Shown: positions 55,144 through 64,000, counted from the first letter of the stretch. The stretch is DNA of 64,000 bases from Bosea sp. PAMC 26642 (GCF_001562255.1 NZ_CP014301.1:2542001-2606000), one strand, 5' to 3'. Made by a program: numbers and translations. The notes: generated from the sequence alone by a model not told the origin.

Positions 55144-56484
55144 ATGCACACGCTGCAGCACTGTGCCGAAGCTCTTGCGGACGGCACCTTCACAGCACGG
55201 TCCCTCGTCGAAGACTGCCTCGCCAAGATCGCCGATCCGGCCGGTGAAGGCTCGCGCGCCTTCATCTCGGTCTCGGCAGACGCCGCGCGTGCCTCGGCTG
55301 ACGCACACGACGCGCTGCGCCGCGCCGGCCGAGCGCCCGGCCCTTTCGCCGGCATCCCCTTCGCGGTGAAGGACCTCTACGACGTGGCCGGCGAACGCAC
55401 GATGGCGGGCTCGCGCGCGCTGGCCGACGCAGCGCCGGCAAAAGCCCACGCGCCCACGATCGCGCGGATGCTGGCAGCGGGCTTCATTCCCATCGGCCGC
55501 GCCAACATGACGGAATTCGCCTATTCCGGCATCGGCGCGAACCCGCATTACGGCACCCCGCTCAGCCCCTGGGACCGGGCTTCGAAACGCATCCCCGGCG
55601 GTTCCTCCTCAGGTTCGGCCGTGGCGGTTGCGGACGGCATGGCGCTGGTCGGGCTCGGCAGCGACACCGGCGGCTCGTGCCGCATACCCGCCGCACTCTG
55701 CGGCATCGTCGGCTACAAGCCCACGGCCCGGCGCGTGCCGCTCGACGGCGTCGTGCCTCTGTCGGGAAGTCTCGATTCACTCGGCCCGCTGGCGCCCAGC
55801 GTCGCCTGCTGCGCCATCGTCGATGGCGTGCTGGCTGGCGAGTTGCCCTCCCCTCCGGCGGCACGCCTCGTTGCCGGGCTGCGTCTCGCGATCCCCGCCC
55901 AAATCGTGCGTGACGGTATGGATCCGACGGTCGCGGCTGCCTTCGACAAGGCGATCGGCAGACTGAGCCGGCTCGGAGCGATCATCACCGATGTTGATTT
56001 CGCGCCACTCGACGCCATCGGGCGCGCGACGAGCAAGGGCGGCTTCGCCGCGCCCGAGGCCTTTGCCTGGCACCGGGAACTTCTGGCGGCGAAGCAGGAG
56101 CTCTACGATCCGCGCGTCGCCAGCCGGATCGCGCTCGGCGCGCAGGTTCCAGCCGCCGACTATCTCGACCTCATCAAGGCACGCCGCGAGATCATCGCGG
56201 CAATGGATGCCGCGACAGCCGGCTATGATGCGCTGCTGATGCCGACCTGTCCCGTCGTCGCGCCGCGTCTCGACGAACTGGAGCAGGACGCCGAATATTT
56301 CCGCCTCAACGGGCTGCTGCTGCGCAATCCGAGCCTCGGCAATTTCCTCGATCGCTGCTCGATCAGCCTGCCATGCCATGCGGTAGGCGAAGCGCCGGTC
56401 GGGCTGATGCTGACTGGCGAGACCGGCGGCGACCGGGCGCTTTTCGCCATCTCGGCAGGCGTTGAGGCCGCGCTTCGGTCATAA
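55144..56484 (+). CDS. Amidase-signature family amidase
   Basis: A 446-residue enzyme with the Ser-cisSer-Lys triad: K76 (FAVKDLYD), cis-Ser in GGSSSGSA (S154/S155) and nucleophile S178 (GSDTGGSCR). The sequence PCHAVGEAPVGLML near the C-terminus is conserved in the family. GatA-type partners are absent, so a catabolic amide, carbamate or urethane hydrolase is likely. It stands between a terminator and a convergent MFS gene. Substrate unknown. Confidence 0.93.
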   Translation: MHTLQHCAEALADGTFTARSLVEDCLAKIADPAGEGSRAFISVSADAARASADAHDALRRAGRAPGPFAGIPFAVKDLYDVAGERTMAGSRALADAAPAKAHAPTIARMLAAGFIPIGRANMTEFAYSGIGANPHYGTPLSPWDRASKRIPGGSSSGSAVAVADGMALVGLGSDTGGSCRIPAALCGIVGYKPTARRVPLDGVVPLSGSLDSLGPLAPSVACCAIVDGVLAGELPSPPAARLVAGLRLAIPAQIVRDGMDPTVAAAFDKAIGRLSRLGAIITDVDFAPLDAIGRATSKGGFAAPEAFAWHRELLAAKQELYDPRVASRIALGAQVPAADYLDLIKARREIIAAMDAATAGYDALLMPTCPVVAPRLDELEQDAEYFRLNGLLLRNPSLGNFLDRCSISLPCHAVGEAPVGLMLTGETGGDRALFAISAGVEAALRS

Positions 56485-56510
56485 GGACGGTTGTTTCGAA
56501 ACACCTGCCG

Positions 56511-57734
56511 TCAGGCGAGCTTCCGCGAAAGCGCGAACAAAGCAACGGCCGCAAGCGCCGACATGACCACGAGCAGCAGGATGCTGGGCGAGTGCCCGGC
56601 CCGCTCGATCAGCACGGCGAAGACGAGCGGCGCGGCTGCCCTCACCGCCAGCCCCGGAGCCGACAGCTTGCCCAGCATCGCGCCATAGCCGGCCGGGCCG
56701 AAGAGCTGCAGAGGCACCGTTCCGCGCACGATCGAGGCCAGCCCCATGCTTATCCCGAAGGCGATGGCGAAGAGCCCGGCCAGCGTCGGCGTCGTGCCGC
56801 CAAACAGCAGAAGGAGGAGGCCGAGCGGCATCAGCACGGCCGAGGTCCAGGCCGTCGTCACCGGCTCCAGAGCTGCACCAAACAGCATCTCGACCAGCCG
56901 CCCGGCGACCTGGGAAGGGCCGACCATCGCGCCGATCGTCACGGCGACGGCAGCGCTCAGACCAAGACCCTGCAGCATCGTCAACATGTGGATCGACAAT
57001 GCCGAGACGACGAAGCCCTGCAGCGAAAAGGCGAGCGCCAGCAGCAGGAAGGCGGAGCGGCGCGCGTCCCCTTCCAGATACATGCGAGGAGCCCCACCGC
57101 CCAATGGCCGCGGCGGCGCCGCGCTCGCGGAACGGCGCGCTTGGCCAGGCAGCAGGAACAGATGCAACGGCACGCACAGTCCGAACTGGAACACGGCATA
57201 GGTCCGGTAGATATCCCGCCAGTCGAACTGGCTGAGCAGCGTGGTCGTCAACGGCCAGAACAGCGTCGATGCAAAGCCCCCGATCAGCGTAAGCTGGCTG
57301 ATCGCCCGGCGCGCACCCGCTCCCCGGGCCTGCGTCAGGGCCGCGAAGGCCGCATCGTAGAGCACCATGGTCGACACGACCTCCAGCGCGATCATTGCCG
57401 AGAAATAGCCGACCGGGCCGCGTGCCTCCGCCAGCGCCAGCAGCGAAAGCCCCGCCAACGCCGAACCGATGCTCATCACGAGGCGCGTGCCATGGCGATC
57501 GATCAGGCGGCCGGTCGTCGGCGCGGCTATGCCGCCGGCGAGAAGGCCCAAAGCCAGGCCGCCATAGGTCCATTCCGGGGCCCAGCCGAAGCTCGCGGTC
57601 ATGCGTGGCGCCAGAACCGCAAAGGCATAATAGAGCGCGCCATAGCCGATCACCTGGGTCACGCCGAGTGCGGCGATGAGAGGCAGCGCCCCCGCACCTC
57701 GCGATGGGAGCGGAGCGGTCGGGACGGGCGACAC
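56511..57734 (-). CDS. MFS transporter
   Basis: A 407-residue carrier with 12 predicted helices. The loop 2-3 motif appears as GRLIDRHGTRLVM, and a central cytoplasmic loop (around QARRSASAAPPRP) separates the two halves. The family is the broad major-facilitator group of the YcaD/CynX kind. It converges on the amidase with 26 bp between the stops, so a link to amide uptake is possible. Substrate unknown. Confidence 0.9.
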   Translation of the reverse strand: MSPVPTAPLPSRGAGALPLIAALGVTQVIGYGALYYAFAVLAPRMTASFGWAPEWTYGGLALGLLAGGIAAPTTGRLIDRHGTRLVMSIGSALAGLSLLALAEARGPVGYFSAMIALEVVSTMVLYDAAFAALTQARGAGARRAISQLTLIGGFASTLFWPLTTTLLSQFDWRDIYRTYAVFQFGLCVPLHLFLLPGQARRSASAAPPRPLGGGAPRMYLEGDARRSAFLLLALAFSLQGFVVSALSIHMLTMLQGLGLSAAVAVTIGAMVGPSQVAGRLVEMLFGAALEPVTTAWTSAVLMPLGLLLLLFGGTTPTLAGLFAIAFGISMGLASIVRGTVPLQLFGPAGYGAMLGKLSAPGLAVRAAAPLVFAVLIERAGHSPSILLLVVMSALAAVALFALSRKLA

Positions 57735-57912
57735 GATTCAGCCTCCTGCGGACAGACGGGCGGCAGCTTTCGCAGCCGCCCGATTCATTGACAAGGCCGG
57801 CGATCTGTCACATTCCCTCGCTGGCTCGGGAGTTGTCGCTGTCACGCTCTTCCGCTCCGGAATCCGAGCCCGGGAAGAGCCCTGAAGCGTCCATCGGGCG
57901 CAGGCTGCCGGT

Positions 57913-58953
57913 TTGATCACGACAGTTTCACCACAACGGATTCTGCTGACCGGCGCTGCTGGCTTCATCGGCTTCCATGTCACGCAGGCTCTGCTGGAAC
58001 GCGGCGTCCAGGTTCTCGGCATCGACAACCTGACCCCTTACTATGACCCCACCCTGAAGCAGGCCCGGCTCGACCGGCTCGCCCCGCGCAACGGCTTTTC
58101 CTTCGAGAAGCTCGACATCGCCGATTACGACGCGCTGCAGGCGAGCTTTGCCGCCTACAGGCCCGACGTCGTGATCCACCTCGCCGCACAGGCCGGCGTG
58201 CGCTATTCGCTCGACAATCCCCGCGCCTATGCGCGCTCGAACCTCGACGGCTTCCTCTCGGTGCTGGAGGCTTGCCGGCACAACCCGGTCGGCCACCTGA
58301 TCTATGCCTCGTCGAGTTCGGTCTATGGCACGAATGCCAGGACGCCGTTCAGCGAGCATGATGGCGCCGACCATCCGGTCTCGCTCTACGCCGCCACCAA
58401 GCGCGCCAACGAGCTGATGGCGCACTCCTACGCCCATCTCTACGGCATTCCGGCGACGGCCCTGCGCTTCTTCACGGTCTACGGCCCCTGGGGCCGGCCT
58501 GACATGGCTTATTTCAAGTTCACCAAGGCGATCCTCGAAGGCAGTCCGATCGACGTCTATGCCGAGGCGCAGATGAGCCGCGACTTCACCTATGTCGACG
58601 ATGTCAGCGAGGCGATCGTCCGGCTCGCCTCGATGCCGCCCGAGCCCGGCGCGTCCTTCGATCAGGCGCGGCCCGACCCGGCGACGGCCGCTGCGCCCTG
58701 GCGCATCTACAACATCGGCAACCACACGCCGGTCCGGCTCGACCGCTTCATCGCGGTGATCGAGGCCGCCTGCGGCAAGCCCGCGATCAAACGGCATCAG
58801 CCGATGCAGGCCGGCGACGTGCCGGCGACCTATGCCGACGTCGCCGACCTGACGGCGCGGGTGGATTTCCGGCCGGACACGCCAATCGAGACCGGCATCG
58901 GACGCTTCGTTGCCTGGTATCGCGAATTCTACGGCGTCGGGACGCCCGGCTGA
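57913..58953 (+). CDS. NAD-dependent epimerase (UDP-glucuronate 4-epimerase-like)
   Basis: A 346-residue extended short-chain dehydrogenase. The NAD loop is GAAGFIG at 14-20, the catalytic residues are S134/S135 (YASSSSVYG), Y159 and K163 (YAATKRANE), and DFTYVDDVSEAIVRL is the family substrate block. The motif YGPWGRPDMA is characteristic of UDP-glucuronate 4-epimerases that make galacturonate precursors for surface polysaccharide. The only start is TTG at 57913. Its stop codon abuts that of the convergent chemoreceptor gene with no base between. Confidence 0.92.
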   Translation: MITTVSPQRILLTGAAGFIGFHVTQALLERGVQVLGIDNLTPYYDPTLKQARLDRLAPRNGFSFEKLDIADYDALQASFAAYRPDVVIHLAAQAGVRYSLDNPRAYARSNLDGFLSVLEACRHNPVGHLIYASSSSVYGTNARTPFSEHDGADHPVSLYAATKRANELMAHSYAHLYGIPATALRFFTVYGPWGRPDMAYFKFTKAILEGSPIDVYAEAQMSRDFTYVDDVSEAIVRLASMPPEPGASFDQARPDPATAAAPWRIYNIGNHTPVRLDRFIAVIEAACGKPAIKRHQPMQAGDVPATYADVADLTARVDFRPDTPIETGIGRFVAWYREFYGVGTPG

Positions 58954-60507
58954 TCAGCCCCGGACGACGTCGCGCGAGAACCGGGCGACGGATTCGTCGA
59001 GCCGTCGCGCGGAGACATCGACCTCCGCCGCCGCCTCGGACACCTGCCTGCCATTGCCCATGATGCGCGCCGCATCGGCTACGACGATATCGATAGCACC
59101 GGCCGCTTGCTCCGTTTCCCTGACGGTACGCGAAAGCAAATCCACCATGGTGCGGATCGCCTCGGCCTGCTGATCGACAGCCACGACGATGCCGCCGGTC
59201 GCCCCCACGATCGCTTCGGTCGAGACGCTGATGTTCATGACGGCGGCCATCGACCGCTCGGTCGCGCCCCGGACTTCCGCGATGCGCTCCGAAATCTCCT
59301 TCGTCGCCGCTTCCGTTCGGGCAGCCAGCCCCTTCACTTCAGTCGCGACGACCGCAAAGCCGCGCCCCGCAAGACCGGCCCGCGCCGCTTCGATCGTGGC
59401 GTTGAGGGCCAGCAGATTCGTCTGGGCCGCGATTTTCCGGATCAGTTCCGACACCTCGCCGATATCGCGCACCGCCTGCGTGAGCTGCGCCTTGACGGCC
59501 ACGGAGGCCGCGACATCCGCAGCGGCCGTTCGTACCAACTGCGTGGTCCGGTCGGCCTCGTTGCGGATCAGGGAGATCGTATCGGTGAGACGACACGAGC
59601 AGAGTTCGACCGAGGCGATGTCGGTCCTGGCCTCGCCGACCGTCGTCAGCACGCCGGCGAGTTGATCCTGCGAACGTCGCGAGATTGCGACGAGTTGCTC
59701 GGCGGCGCCATTCATGTGACCGACGGACTGGAAGACGGGCTGCAGAATAGCGCCGATTTCGCGCCGGAACGTCTCGGCTTGCTGCTCTACGGCTTCGCGC
59801 CGCGCCTCTTCGACACGCCCCTGAGCCTGCGCCTCCAACCCGAGCGCCTGCGCGCTGTGGATGGCGCGGACGCGATCGATGAAGATCTGCCCCATGCTGC
59901 GTAGGGAAACCAGCATAACCGAGCCATAGATCACCTGTAACATCAGATTTTCTATCATGTGGTCGAGCGGCGCCAGCGCGATATGAACGATGCGCGCTCC
60001 CAGGATCAAAACCGCGAAGAGGAGCGCGGCAGATGGCATGCTCGCCATGGTTAAGGTACCGGCGCAGACCACCCCTGCCAGCAGGGTTGACGTCAGCACC
60101 TCCATCTGTGGCACGGCGGTCGGATTGATGACGACTGCCATCACTAACCAAGGGGCGGCCATGAGAGCGGAGTCGGCCAGGATCCGGTCGTTGAACCTTG
60201 CCGATGGCGCATCCTCGCGCTTGCGTTGCTTGATCTTCGAGATTCGCAGGATGCCGAGCAGGCCGCCGGCGATCACGCAGGCGCTCCACGCAAGCGGAAA
60301 CCACAGCCAGCCATGAAACATAGCGACGATCGCGACGACGACAGCCGAGAGCAGATTGGACATCAGGATGGCGGGAAGAACGCGCGCGAAGATCTCCGCC
60401 TGCGCCATGCGCAGCGCAGCCGCATCGGCGTCGTCGAGCCGGGGCATCCCGAATTGACGGTTGACCCAGGCGTCATAGCGTGTCGGCCAGGTCGCGCCGG
60501 CAATCAT
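58954..60507 (-). CDS. Methyl-accepting chemotaxis-like protein with six N-terminal helices
   Basis: A 517-residue receptor. Six hydrophobic helices fill residues 40-210, with no large periplasmic sensor domain and no HAMP domain seen. A coiled-coil rich in Glu/Ala/Arg follows. The signalling hairpin is clear ([23 protein letters not shown]). A CSC pair (ELCSCRL) in the coil is unusual. A membrane-embedded or cytoplasmic sensor of energy or redox state is therefore plausible. No che genes nearby. Confidence 0.92.
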   Translation of the reverse strand: MIAGATWPTRYDAWVNRQFGMPRLDDADAAALRMAQAEIFARVLPAILMSNLLSAVVVAIVAMFHGWLWFPLAWSACVIAGGLLGILRISKIKQRKREDAPSARFNDRILADSALMAAPWLVMAVVINPTAVPQMEVLTSTLLAGVVCAGTLTMASMPSAALLFAVLILGARIVHIALAPLDHMIENLMLQVIYGSVMLVSLRSMGQIFIDRVRAIHSAQALGLEAQAQGRVEEARREAVEQQAETFRREIGAILQPVFQSVGHMNGAAEQLVAISRRSQDQLAGVLTTVGEARTDIASVELCSCRLTDTISLIRNEADRTTQLVRTAAADVAASVAVKAQLTQAVRDIGEVSELIRKIAAQTNLLALNATIEAARAGLAGRGFAVVATEVKGLAARTEAATKEISERIAEVRGATERSMAAVMNISVSTEAIVGATGGIVVAVDQQAEAIRTMVDLLSRTVRETEQAAGAIDIVVADAARIMGNGRQVSEAAAEVDVSARRLDESVARFSRDVVRG

Positions 60508-60611
60508 GGCCGGAGGGTCTGCTCTGTCATGGCCACGCTCAACTCCAACGCATGGGTGAGTTGCAACCCTTGCAGAGAGGTCTCAAGCGGCGGTTAACGC
60601 TGGCATGGCTA

Positions 60612-60645
60612 GTCGGCTGCGGCGGCGGACGCCGCCGCAGCCGAC
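60612..60645 (-). terminator. 15-bp hairpin after the exported lactonase gene
   Basis: GTCGGCTGCGGCGGC (60612-60626) and its exact complement (60631-60645) form a 15-bp stem with a 4-nt loop (GGAC), 12 bp past the lactonase stop. No T-run. Strong enough to halt polymerase with Rho or protect the 3' end. Confidence 0.6.
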
Positions 60646-60656
60646 ATCGGCACCGC

Positions 60657-61748
60657 TCACACCGCGCCATGCGCCTCGACATAAAGCGCATAGAGCGAGT
60701 GGCTGCTCGCCATATAGAGACGGTTGCCCTTGGGGCCGCCAAAACACAGATTGGCGCAGCGCTCCGGCAGGCGGATGAAGGCCAGCGGCTTGCCCGCCGA
60801 GCTAAACACCATGACGCCATCGAGGTCTTCCGGCTTGCCCCTCAGGCCGAAGACCTTGCGGCCTCCCATCTCGGCAGCTTCCGCGTTCAGCGCCCCGTTG
60901 CTGCCATAGCCGCACCAGAGATTGCCATCGCGATCGACCTTGAAGCCGTCGAGCGCGCCGAAATCGGCGGCATCGACCACCTTCGTCTTGTTCGACGCCT
61001 TGCCCTGCGCATCGATGTCGAAGCTCCAGATGCTGCGGTTGGGCGTGCCCCGCCACTCGACGACATAGAGCTTCTTTTCGTCCGGCGAGAAGGCGAGCCC
61101 GTTGGGGTTGAGCAGGTCGGTGACGACGGCGCTCAGTTTGCCGTCCGGGCCGATGCGATAGACGTTCGTGGTCGCCTGCTCGGACTTGGCGCGCGCGCCC
61201 TCCCATTCGCCGTTGATGCCGAACAGCGGATCGGTGAACCAGATCGTGTCGTCGGATTTGACAACGATGTCGTTGGGCGCGTTCAGGCGCTTGCCCTCGA
61301 AGACATCGGCCAGCACGGTGATCTTGCCGTTCTTCTCGGTCCGCGTGACGCGACGTGTCACCGAATGCTCGCAGGTGATCAGGCGGCCCTGCCGGTCGCG
61401 CGCATTGCCGTTGGCGAAGTTGGCGTTCTCGCGGAAAACCGTGAAGCTGTTCTTCGCCTCGTCGAACTTCATGATCCGGTTGTTGGGGATGTCGCTAACG
61501 AGGACGTAGCGTCCTTCCGGAAAATAGACCGGCCCCTCGGCCCAGCGCATGCCGGTGGCAAGCTGCTCGACCGAACTCGAATAGATCCGGTACTTGCCGA
61601 AGCTCGGGTCGAGGATTTCGACCGAGGGGTCGGGATAGCGCTGGTTCGGCTTGAACGGAAAGGCCTGTCCCAACGCAGGACCTGCCAGCGCGGAGCCCGC
61701 GGCAGCAAGGCCACCGGCGAGCAGATGACGACGTGACGTTTCAACCAT
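60657..61748 (-). CDS. SMP-30/gluconolactonase family lactonase, Tat-exported
   Basis: A 363-residue relative of the lactonase at 36670. It adds a Tat signal (SRRHLLAGGLAAAGSALAG, ending LGQAF), so it acts outside the cytoplasm. The propeller residues match (WAEGPVY, APNDIVV, NPNGLAFSPD, LDGFKVD). GGAGGGA lies just before the ATG at 61748. With RraA-type and TTT-binding-protein genes upstream, it forms a small cluster for uptake and breakdown of a carboxylated sugar or lactone. Confidence 0.92.
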   Translation of the reverse strand: MVETSRRHLLAGGLAAAGSALAGPALGQAFPFKPNQRYPDPSVEILDPSFGKYRIYSSSVEQLATGMRWAEGPVYFPEGRYVLVSDIPNNRIMKFDEAKNSFTVFRENANFANGNARDRQGRLITCEHSVTRRVTRTEKNGKITVLADVFEGKRLNAPNDIVVKSDDTIWFTDPLFGINGEWEGARAKSEQATTNVYRIGPDGKLSAVVTDLLNPNGLAFSPDEKKLYVVEWRGTPNRSIWSFDIDAQGKASNKTKVVDAADFGALDGFKVDRDGNLWCGYGSNGALNAEAAEMGGRKVFGLRGKPEDLDGVMVFSSAGKPLAFIRLPERCANLCFGGPKGNRLYMASSHSLYALYVEAHGAV

Positions 61749-61867
61749 TGTTCCCTCCACGTTTTTTATCGTTCTGGTCATGGCGGGACGCGCCGCATGG
61801 GCAGCGTCCCTGGCAGCCCGTGTCGCGGCCGGCTTCGCCGTCGTTCAGTTGAGTGTCCGGCCTGCGC

Positions 61868-62581
61868 TCACGACCAGCCCGGCCGCCATTTCGCGAATTC
61901 CGCCTTGGTCTCGGCATTGGCCGGGTACAACCCGAAGATGCCCTGCCCACCCCGCACGCGCTCGGCGACGAAGTCTTCATAGGCCGTCTGCTCGTAGACC
62001 TCCGGCGCGACCTCGTTGGCGAGATGGGCCGGGATGACGCAGACCCCTTCACCGTCGCCGACCATGATGTCGCCGGGATAGACCGCGACATCGCCGCAGG
62101 CGATCGGAGCGTTGATGTCGAGCGCGTGATGGCGGATCAGGTTGGTCGGCGCGCTCGGGCGATTGTGATAGGCCGGGATCGCCATGCCGGCGATCTCCGG
62201 GCTGTCACGAAAGCCGCCATCCGTAACGATCCCGGCGACGCCCCGCTGCATCAGCCGCGAGACCAGGATACCGCCGGCAGAGGCGGCTTTGGCATCCTTG
62301 CGGCTGTCGATCACCATGACATGGCCGGGCGGGCAATCCTCGACCGCGCGGCGCTGCGGATGCTGCGTCCCCTCGAACATGCCCAGATGGTCGAGATCCT
62401 CGCGCGCCGGGATGTAGCGCAGCGTGAACGCTTCTCCGACCATCGACCCGTCCTTCAGGCCCAGCGGCCTCACATCCTGGATGAAGACGTTGCGGAAGCC
62501 GCGCTTGAACAGGGCGGTTGTCAGCGTCGCGGTCGAGACGCGCTTGAGTTTCGTGCGGTTTTCGTCGGTAAGGATGGTCAT
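61868..62581 (-). CDS. RraA-family protein (HMG/CHA aldolase-like)
   Basis: A 237-residue protein. The Mg-binding and catalytic block GIVTDGGFRDSPEI contains the R and D used by class II pyruvate aldolases of the RraA fold. NRPSAPTNLIRHHALDINAPI and DGEGVCVIPAHLA follow. Length and context favour a metabolic aldolase or decarboxylase rather than an RNase E inhibitor. Cleaving a 4-hydroxy-2-oxo acid would fit lactone breakdown. The ATG at 62581 gives the family start. Confidence 0.9.
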   Translation of the reverse strand: MTILTDENRTKLKRVSTATLTTALFKRGFRNVFIQDVRPLGLKDGSMVGEAFTLRYIPAREDLDHLGMFEGTQHPQRRAVEDCPPGHVMVIDSRKDAKAASAGGILVSRLMQRGVAGIVTDGGFRDSPEIAGMAIPAYHNRPSAPTNLIRHHALDINAPIACGDVAVYPGDIMVGDGEGVCVIPAHLANEVAPEVYEQTAYEDFVAERVRGGQGIFGLYPANAETKAEFAKWRPGWS

Positions 62582-62624
62582 GCTGGGCGCGGTCCTTGTC
62601 TGCAATACGTCAACATTCATCGCC

Positions 62625-62725
62625 GTCATCCCGGACAAGCGGCGTCAGCCGCGCCGATCCGGGATCCATTCCTGAACGATTCCGGCATGGATCCCGGGTC
62701 TCCGCTTCGCTGCGCCCGGGATGAC
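62625..62725. repeat. Nested palindromic intergenic element
   Basis: Outer arms GTCATCCCGG (62625-62634) and CCGGGATGAC (62716-62725) enclose inner arms CCGGGATCCAT (62659-62669) and ATGGATCCCGG (62687-62697). All four arms are perfect. The RNA would form a long two-stage hairpin between the RraA and binding-protein genes. The design is that of chromosomal repetitive palindromes common in alphaproteobacteria. No second copy is seen in this window. Confidence 0.75.
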
Positions 62726-62755
62726 AGCGCACTTTCCAGACGCTGGTTATGTCGA

Positions 62756-63733
62756 TCATTCGATCTTGACATTGGCCTTCTGCGCCACCTCGGCCCAGCG
62801 CTTGGTCTCGGCCGCGATGTGCGCCGCGAACTGTTCCTGCGTCGAGCCGACGGGATCCACACCGAGCTTCTTCATCTGCTCGATCACGGCGGGCTCGCGC
62901 ATGATCGCCTGCGTCTCGGTCGACAGTTTCGCGACGATGTCCTTGGGCACGCCCGAGGGCGAGAAGAAGCCGTGCCAGGAGGTTGCGGCATAGCCCGGAA
63001 TGAACTCTGCCAGGGCCGGCAGATCCTTGGCGACGGCGAGCCGCTCCGGCGTCGCGGTGGCGAGCGCCCGGATCTTGCCGGCCTCGACATGCGGCCAGGC
63101 GATGGTGATGTTGTCGAAGGAGACCTGGATCTGGCCCGACAACAAATCCTGCGTCACCTGCGCGCTCGAGCGGTATGGCACATGCGCCATATCGGTGCCG
63201 GTCGAGACCTTGAACAACTCCGCCGCCATATGTGTCGAAGTCCCGGCGCCAGAGGAGCCGAAGGAGTATTTGCCGGGATTCTTCTTCAGGAGTTCGATCA
63301 GTTCCGGCACCGTCTTGGCCGGCAGATCGAGATTGACCATCAGGATGTTCGGCACGCTCGCGACCTGCGAGATCGGCGCGAAGTCCTTGATGTGGTCGTA
63401 GGGCATCTTGGTGTAGACGCCGGGATTGATCGCATGGGTCGAGACAGTCCCCATGGTCAGCGTGTAGCCGTCGGGGTCCGAGCGCGCCACGGCGGCGACG
63501 CCGGTGTTGCCGCCGGCTCCGGCGCGGTTTTCGACGATGAAGCGCCCGCCCATCCGCGCGCCGAGGCGCTCGGCCAGTAACCGGCCGAGGATGTCGGTCG
63601 TCCCGCCCGCCGCGAAGGGCACTACGATCGTAACGACCCTGGACGGGTAGGCCGGCTGGGCCAGGGCGGGCATCGCCAGCGGAACAGCCAGGCAGGCGGC
63701 GGCGGCAAGCAGTCTGCGACGGCTCGAAATCAT
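62756..63733 (-). CDS. Tripartite tricarboxylate transporter binding protein (Bug family)
   Basis: A 325-residue periplasmic receptor with a signal peptide (1-27: SRRRLLAAAACLAVPLAMPALAQ). Bug signature blocks are present: YPSRVVTIVVPFAAGGTTDILGRLLA, VENRAGAGGN, FGSSGAGTSTHMAAELF and VPYRSSAQ. Such proteins bind dicarboxylates, tricarboxylates or aromatic acids; the membrane subunits are usually encoded elsewhere, as here. GGAGGA is 7 bp before the ATG at 63733. Upstream palindrome at 63846 is likely its operator. Confidence 0.94.
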   Translation of the reverse strand: MISSRRRLLAAAACLAVPLAMPALAQPAYPSRVVTIVVPFAAGGTTDILGRLLAERLGARMGGRFIVENRAGAGGNTGVAAVARSDPDGYTLTMGTVSTHAINPGVYTKMPYDHIKDFAPISQVASVPNILMVNLDLPAKTVPELIELLKKNPGKYSFGSSGAGTSTHMAAELFKVSTGTDMAHVPYRSSAQVTQDLLSGQIQVSFDNITIAWPHVEAGKIRALATATPERLAVAKDLPALAEFIPGYAATSWHGFFSPSGVPKDIVAKLSTETQAIMREPAVIEQMKKLGVDPVGSTQEQFAAHIAAETKRWAEVAQKANVKIE

Positions 63734-64000
63734 CAGGCTATCCTCCATTTGCGTTTCCAGACCGGCTCTTTGGCCGGCCACCTTTCGTATGGGCCCTGCT
63801 CGGGCCTCTCGACCATCGACATAGCACGTCCAAAACCAATTGAAATCTGAAATTTCAGACTTGCCGATTCTTGCAGTTTGTGGTGTTTGATGCGGCGACC
63901 AAGCTTGACCGGGCGTCCGCCAGGATGTCATCGGCCGGCCGTCACATCGTCCTGGAACGCGTATGTCCGAATTCGGCGCCATAGAGCCTGTCGCTCCCCA
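63734..64000. other. Upstream region of the Bug operon
   Basis: No gene supported in these last 267 bp; an open frame continues leftward to 63982 but lacks family similarity and overlaps the promoter. The region holds the palindrome at 63846 and presumably the operon promoter. Confidence 0.5.
63846..63859. promoter_or_regulatory. Perfect 14-bp palindrome upstream of the Bug gene
   Basis: TCTGAAATTTCAGA reads the same on both strands, without a spacer, 113-126 bp before the binding-protein start. It sits in an AT-rich island that may be the promoter. A GntR, IclR or LysR repressor could bind; no regulator gene is next to it within the window. Confidence 0.65.

Noticed and set aside
57758..57781. 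Hairpin GGGCGGC/GCCGCCC upstream of the MFS gene at 56511
   Set aside because: 7-bp GC stem in high-GC intergenic DNA with no clear role; too weak to call.

Overview
The window reads as chromosomal DNA of a high-GC alphaproteobacterium, most likely a soil or plant-associated member of the Hyphomicrobiales (Bosea or Bradyrhizobium-like). This rests on codon bias, the density of ABC/TTT solute transporters, FixJ-type two-component genes, Bug-type binding proteins and many small catabolic operons with their own LysR/GntR/AraC/Lrp regulators. The genus is inference. I see no rRNA, tRNA, insertion sequence, phage gene or CRISPR array. About 59 protein genes are supported, packed with 0-300 bp gaps and many 4-bp start/stop overlaps.

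Layout. (1) 417-13516: a polar amino-acid-type ABC transporter with two paralogous binding proteins, followed by a NodB-fold hydrolase, a cytosine-deaminase-like amidohydrolase, a LysR regulator, an M20 carbamoylase-like hydrolase, a 2-hydroxyacid dehydrogenase, a two-domain GNAT protein, an Lrp regulator, a class-III aminotransferase and a small AraC regulator. Together they look like a route for a cyclic amide, imide or ureide. (2) 13802-26298: a peptide/opine-type ABC transporter (minus strand) facing an amine oxidase, GntR regulator, HAD hydrolase, second two-domain GNAT, aldehyde dehydrogenase, DSD1-type PLP enzyme and RidA; a second nitrogen-compound catabolic cluster. (3) 26380-28496: a cupin protein and a DadA-like oxidase. 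(4) 28758-37602: a sugar ABC transporter, Gfo/Idh dehydrogenase and GntR regulator, divergent from an IlvD/Edd dehydratase and an SMP-30 lactonase. This gives dehydrogenase, lactonase and dehydratase of a non-phosphorylative sugar-acid pathway.

(5) 37865-43172: a BisC-like molybdoenzyme, divergent AraC and LysR regulators and a VOC ring-cleavage-type dioxygenase. (6) 43472-48478: a tight operon of isochorismatase-fold hydrolase, XapX protein, YtcJ-like amidohydrolase with a Cys/His-rich tail, DoxX protein and MFS exporter with a soluble C-terminal domain. (7) 48620-53790: peroxiredoxin, DsbA-like protein and Dps (oxidative stress), next to a PAS histidine kinase, a FixJ-type regulator and a receiver-only regulator that share a promoter-proximal box. 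(8) 53887-58953: a possible 39-residue protein, a haloperoxidase-like hydrolase with a possible Tat signal, a perfect intrinsic terminator, an amidase, an MFS transporter and a nucleotide-sugar epimerase. (9) 58954-63733: a six-helix chemoreceptor-like protein, a Tat-exported SMP-30 lactonase, an RraA-family protein, a nested palindromic repeat and a TTT-type binding protein under a perfect 14-bp palindrome.

No single wholly new system stands out. The most interesting material is the regulatory DNA (mirror-image promoter boxes at 34789-34873, palindromes at 19235, 41223 and 63846, the kinase/regulator box) and the uncharacterised operon at 43472-48478.
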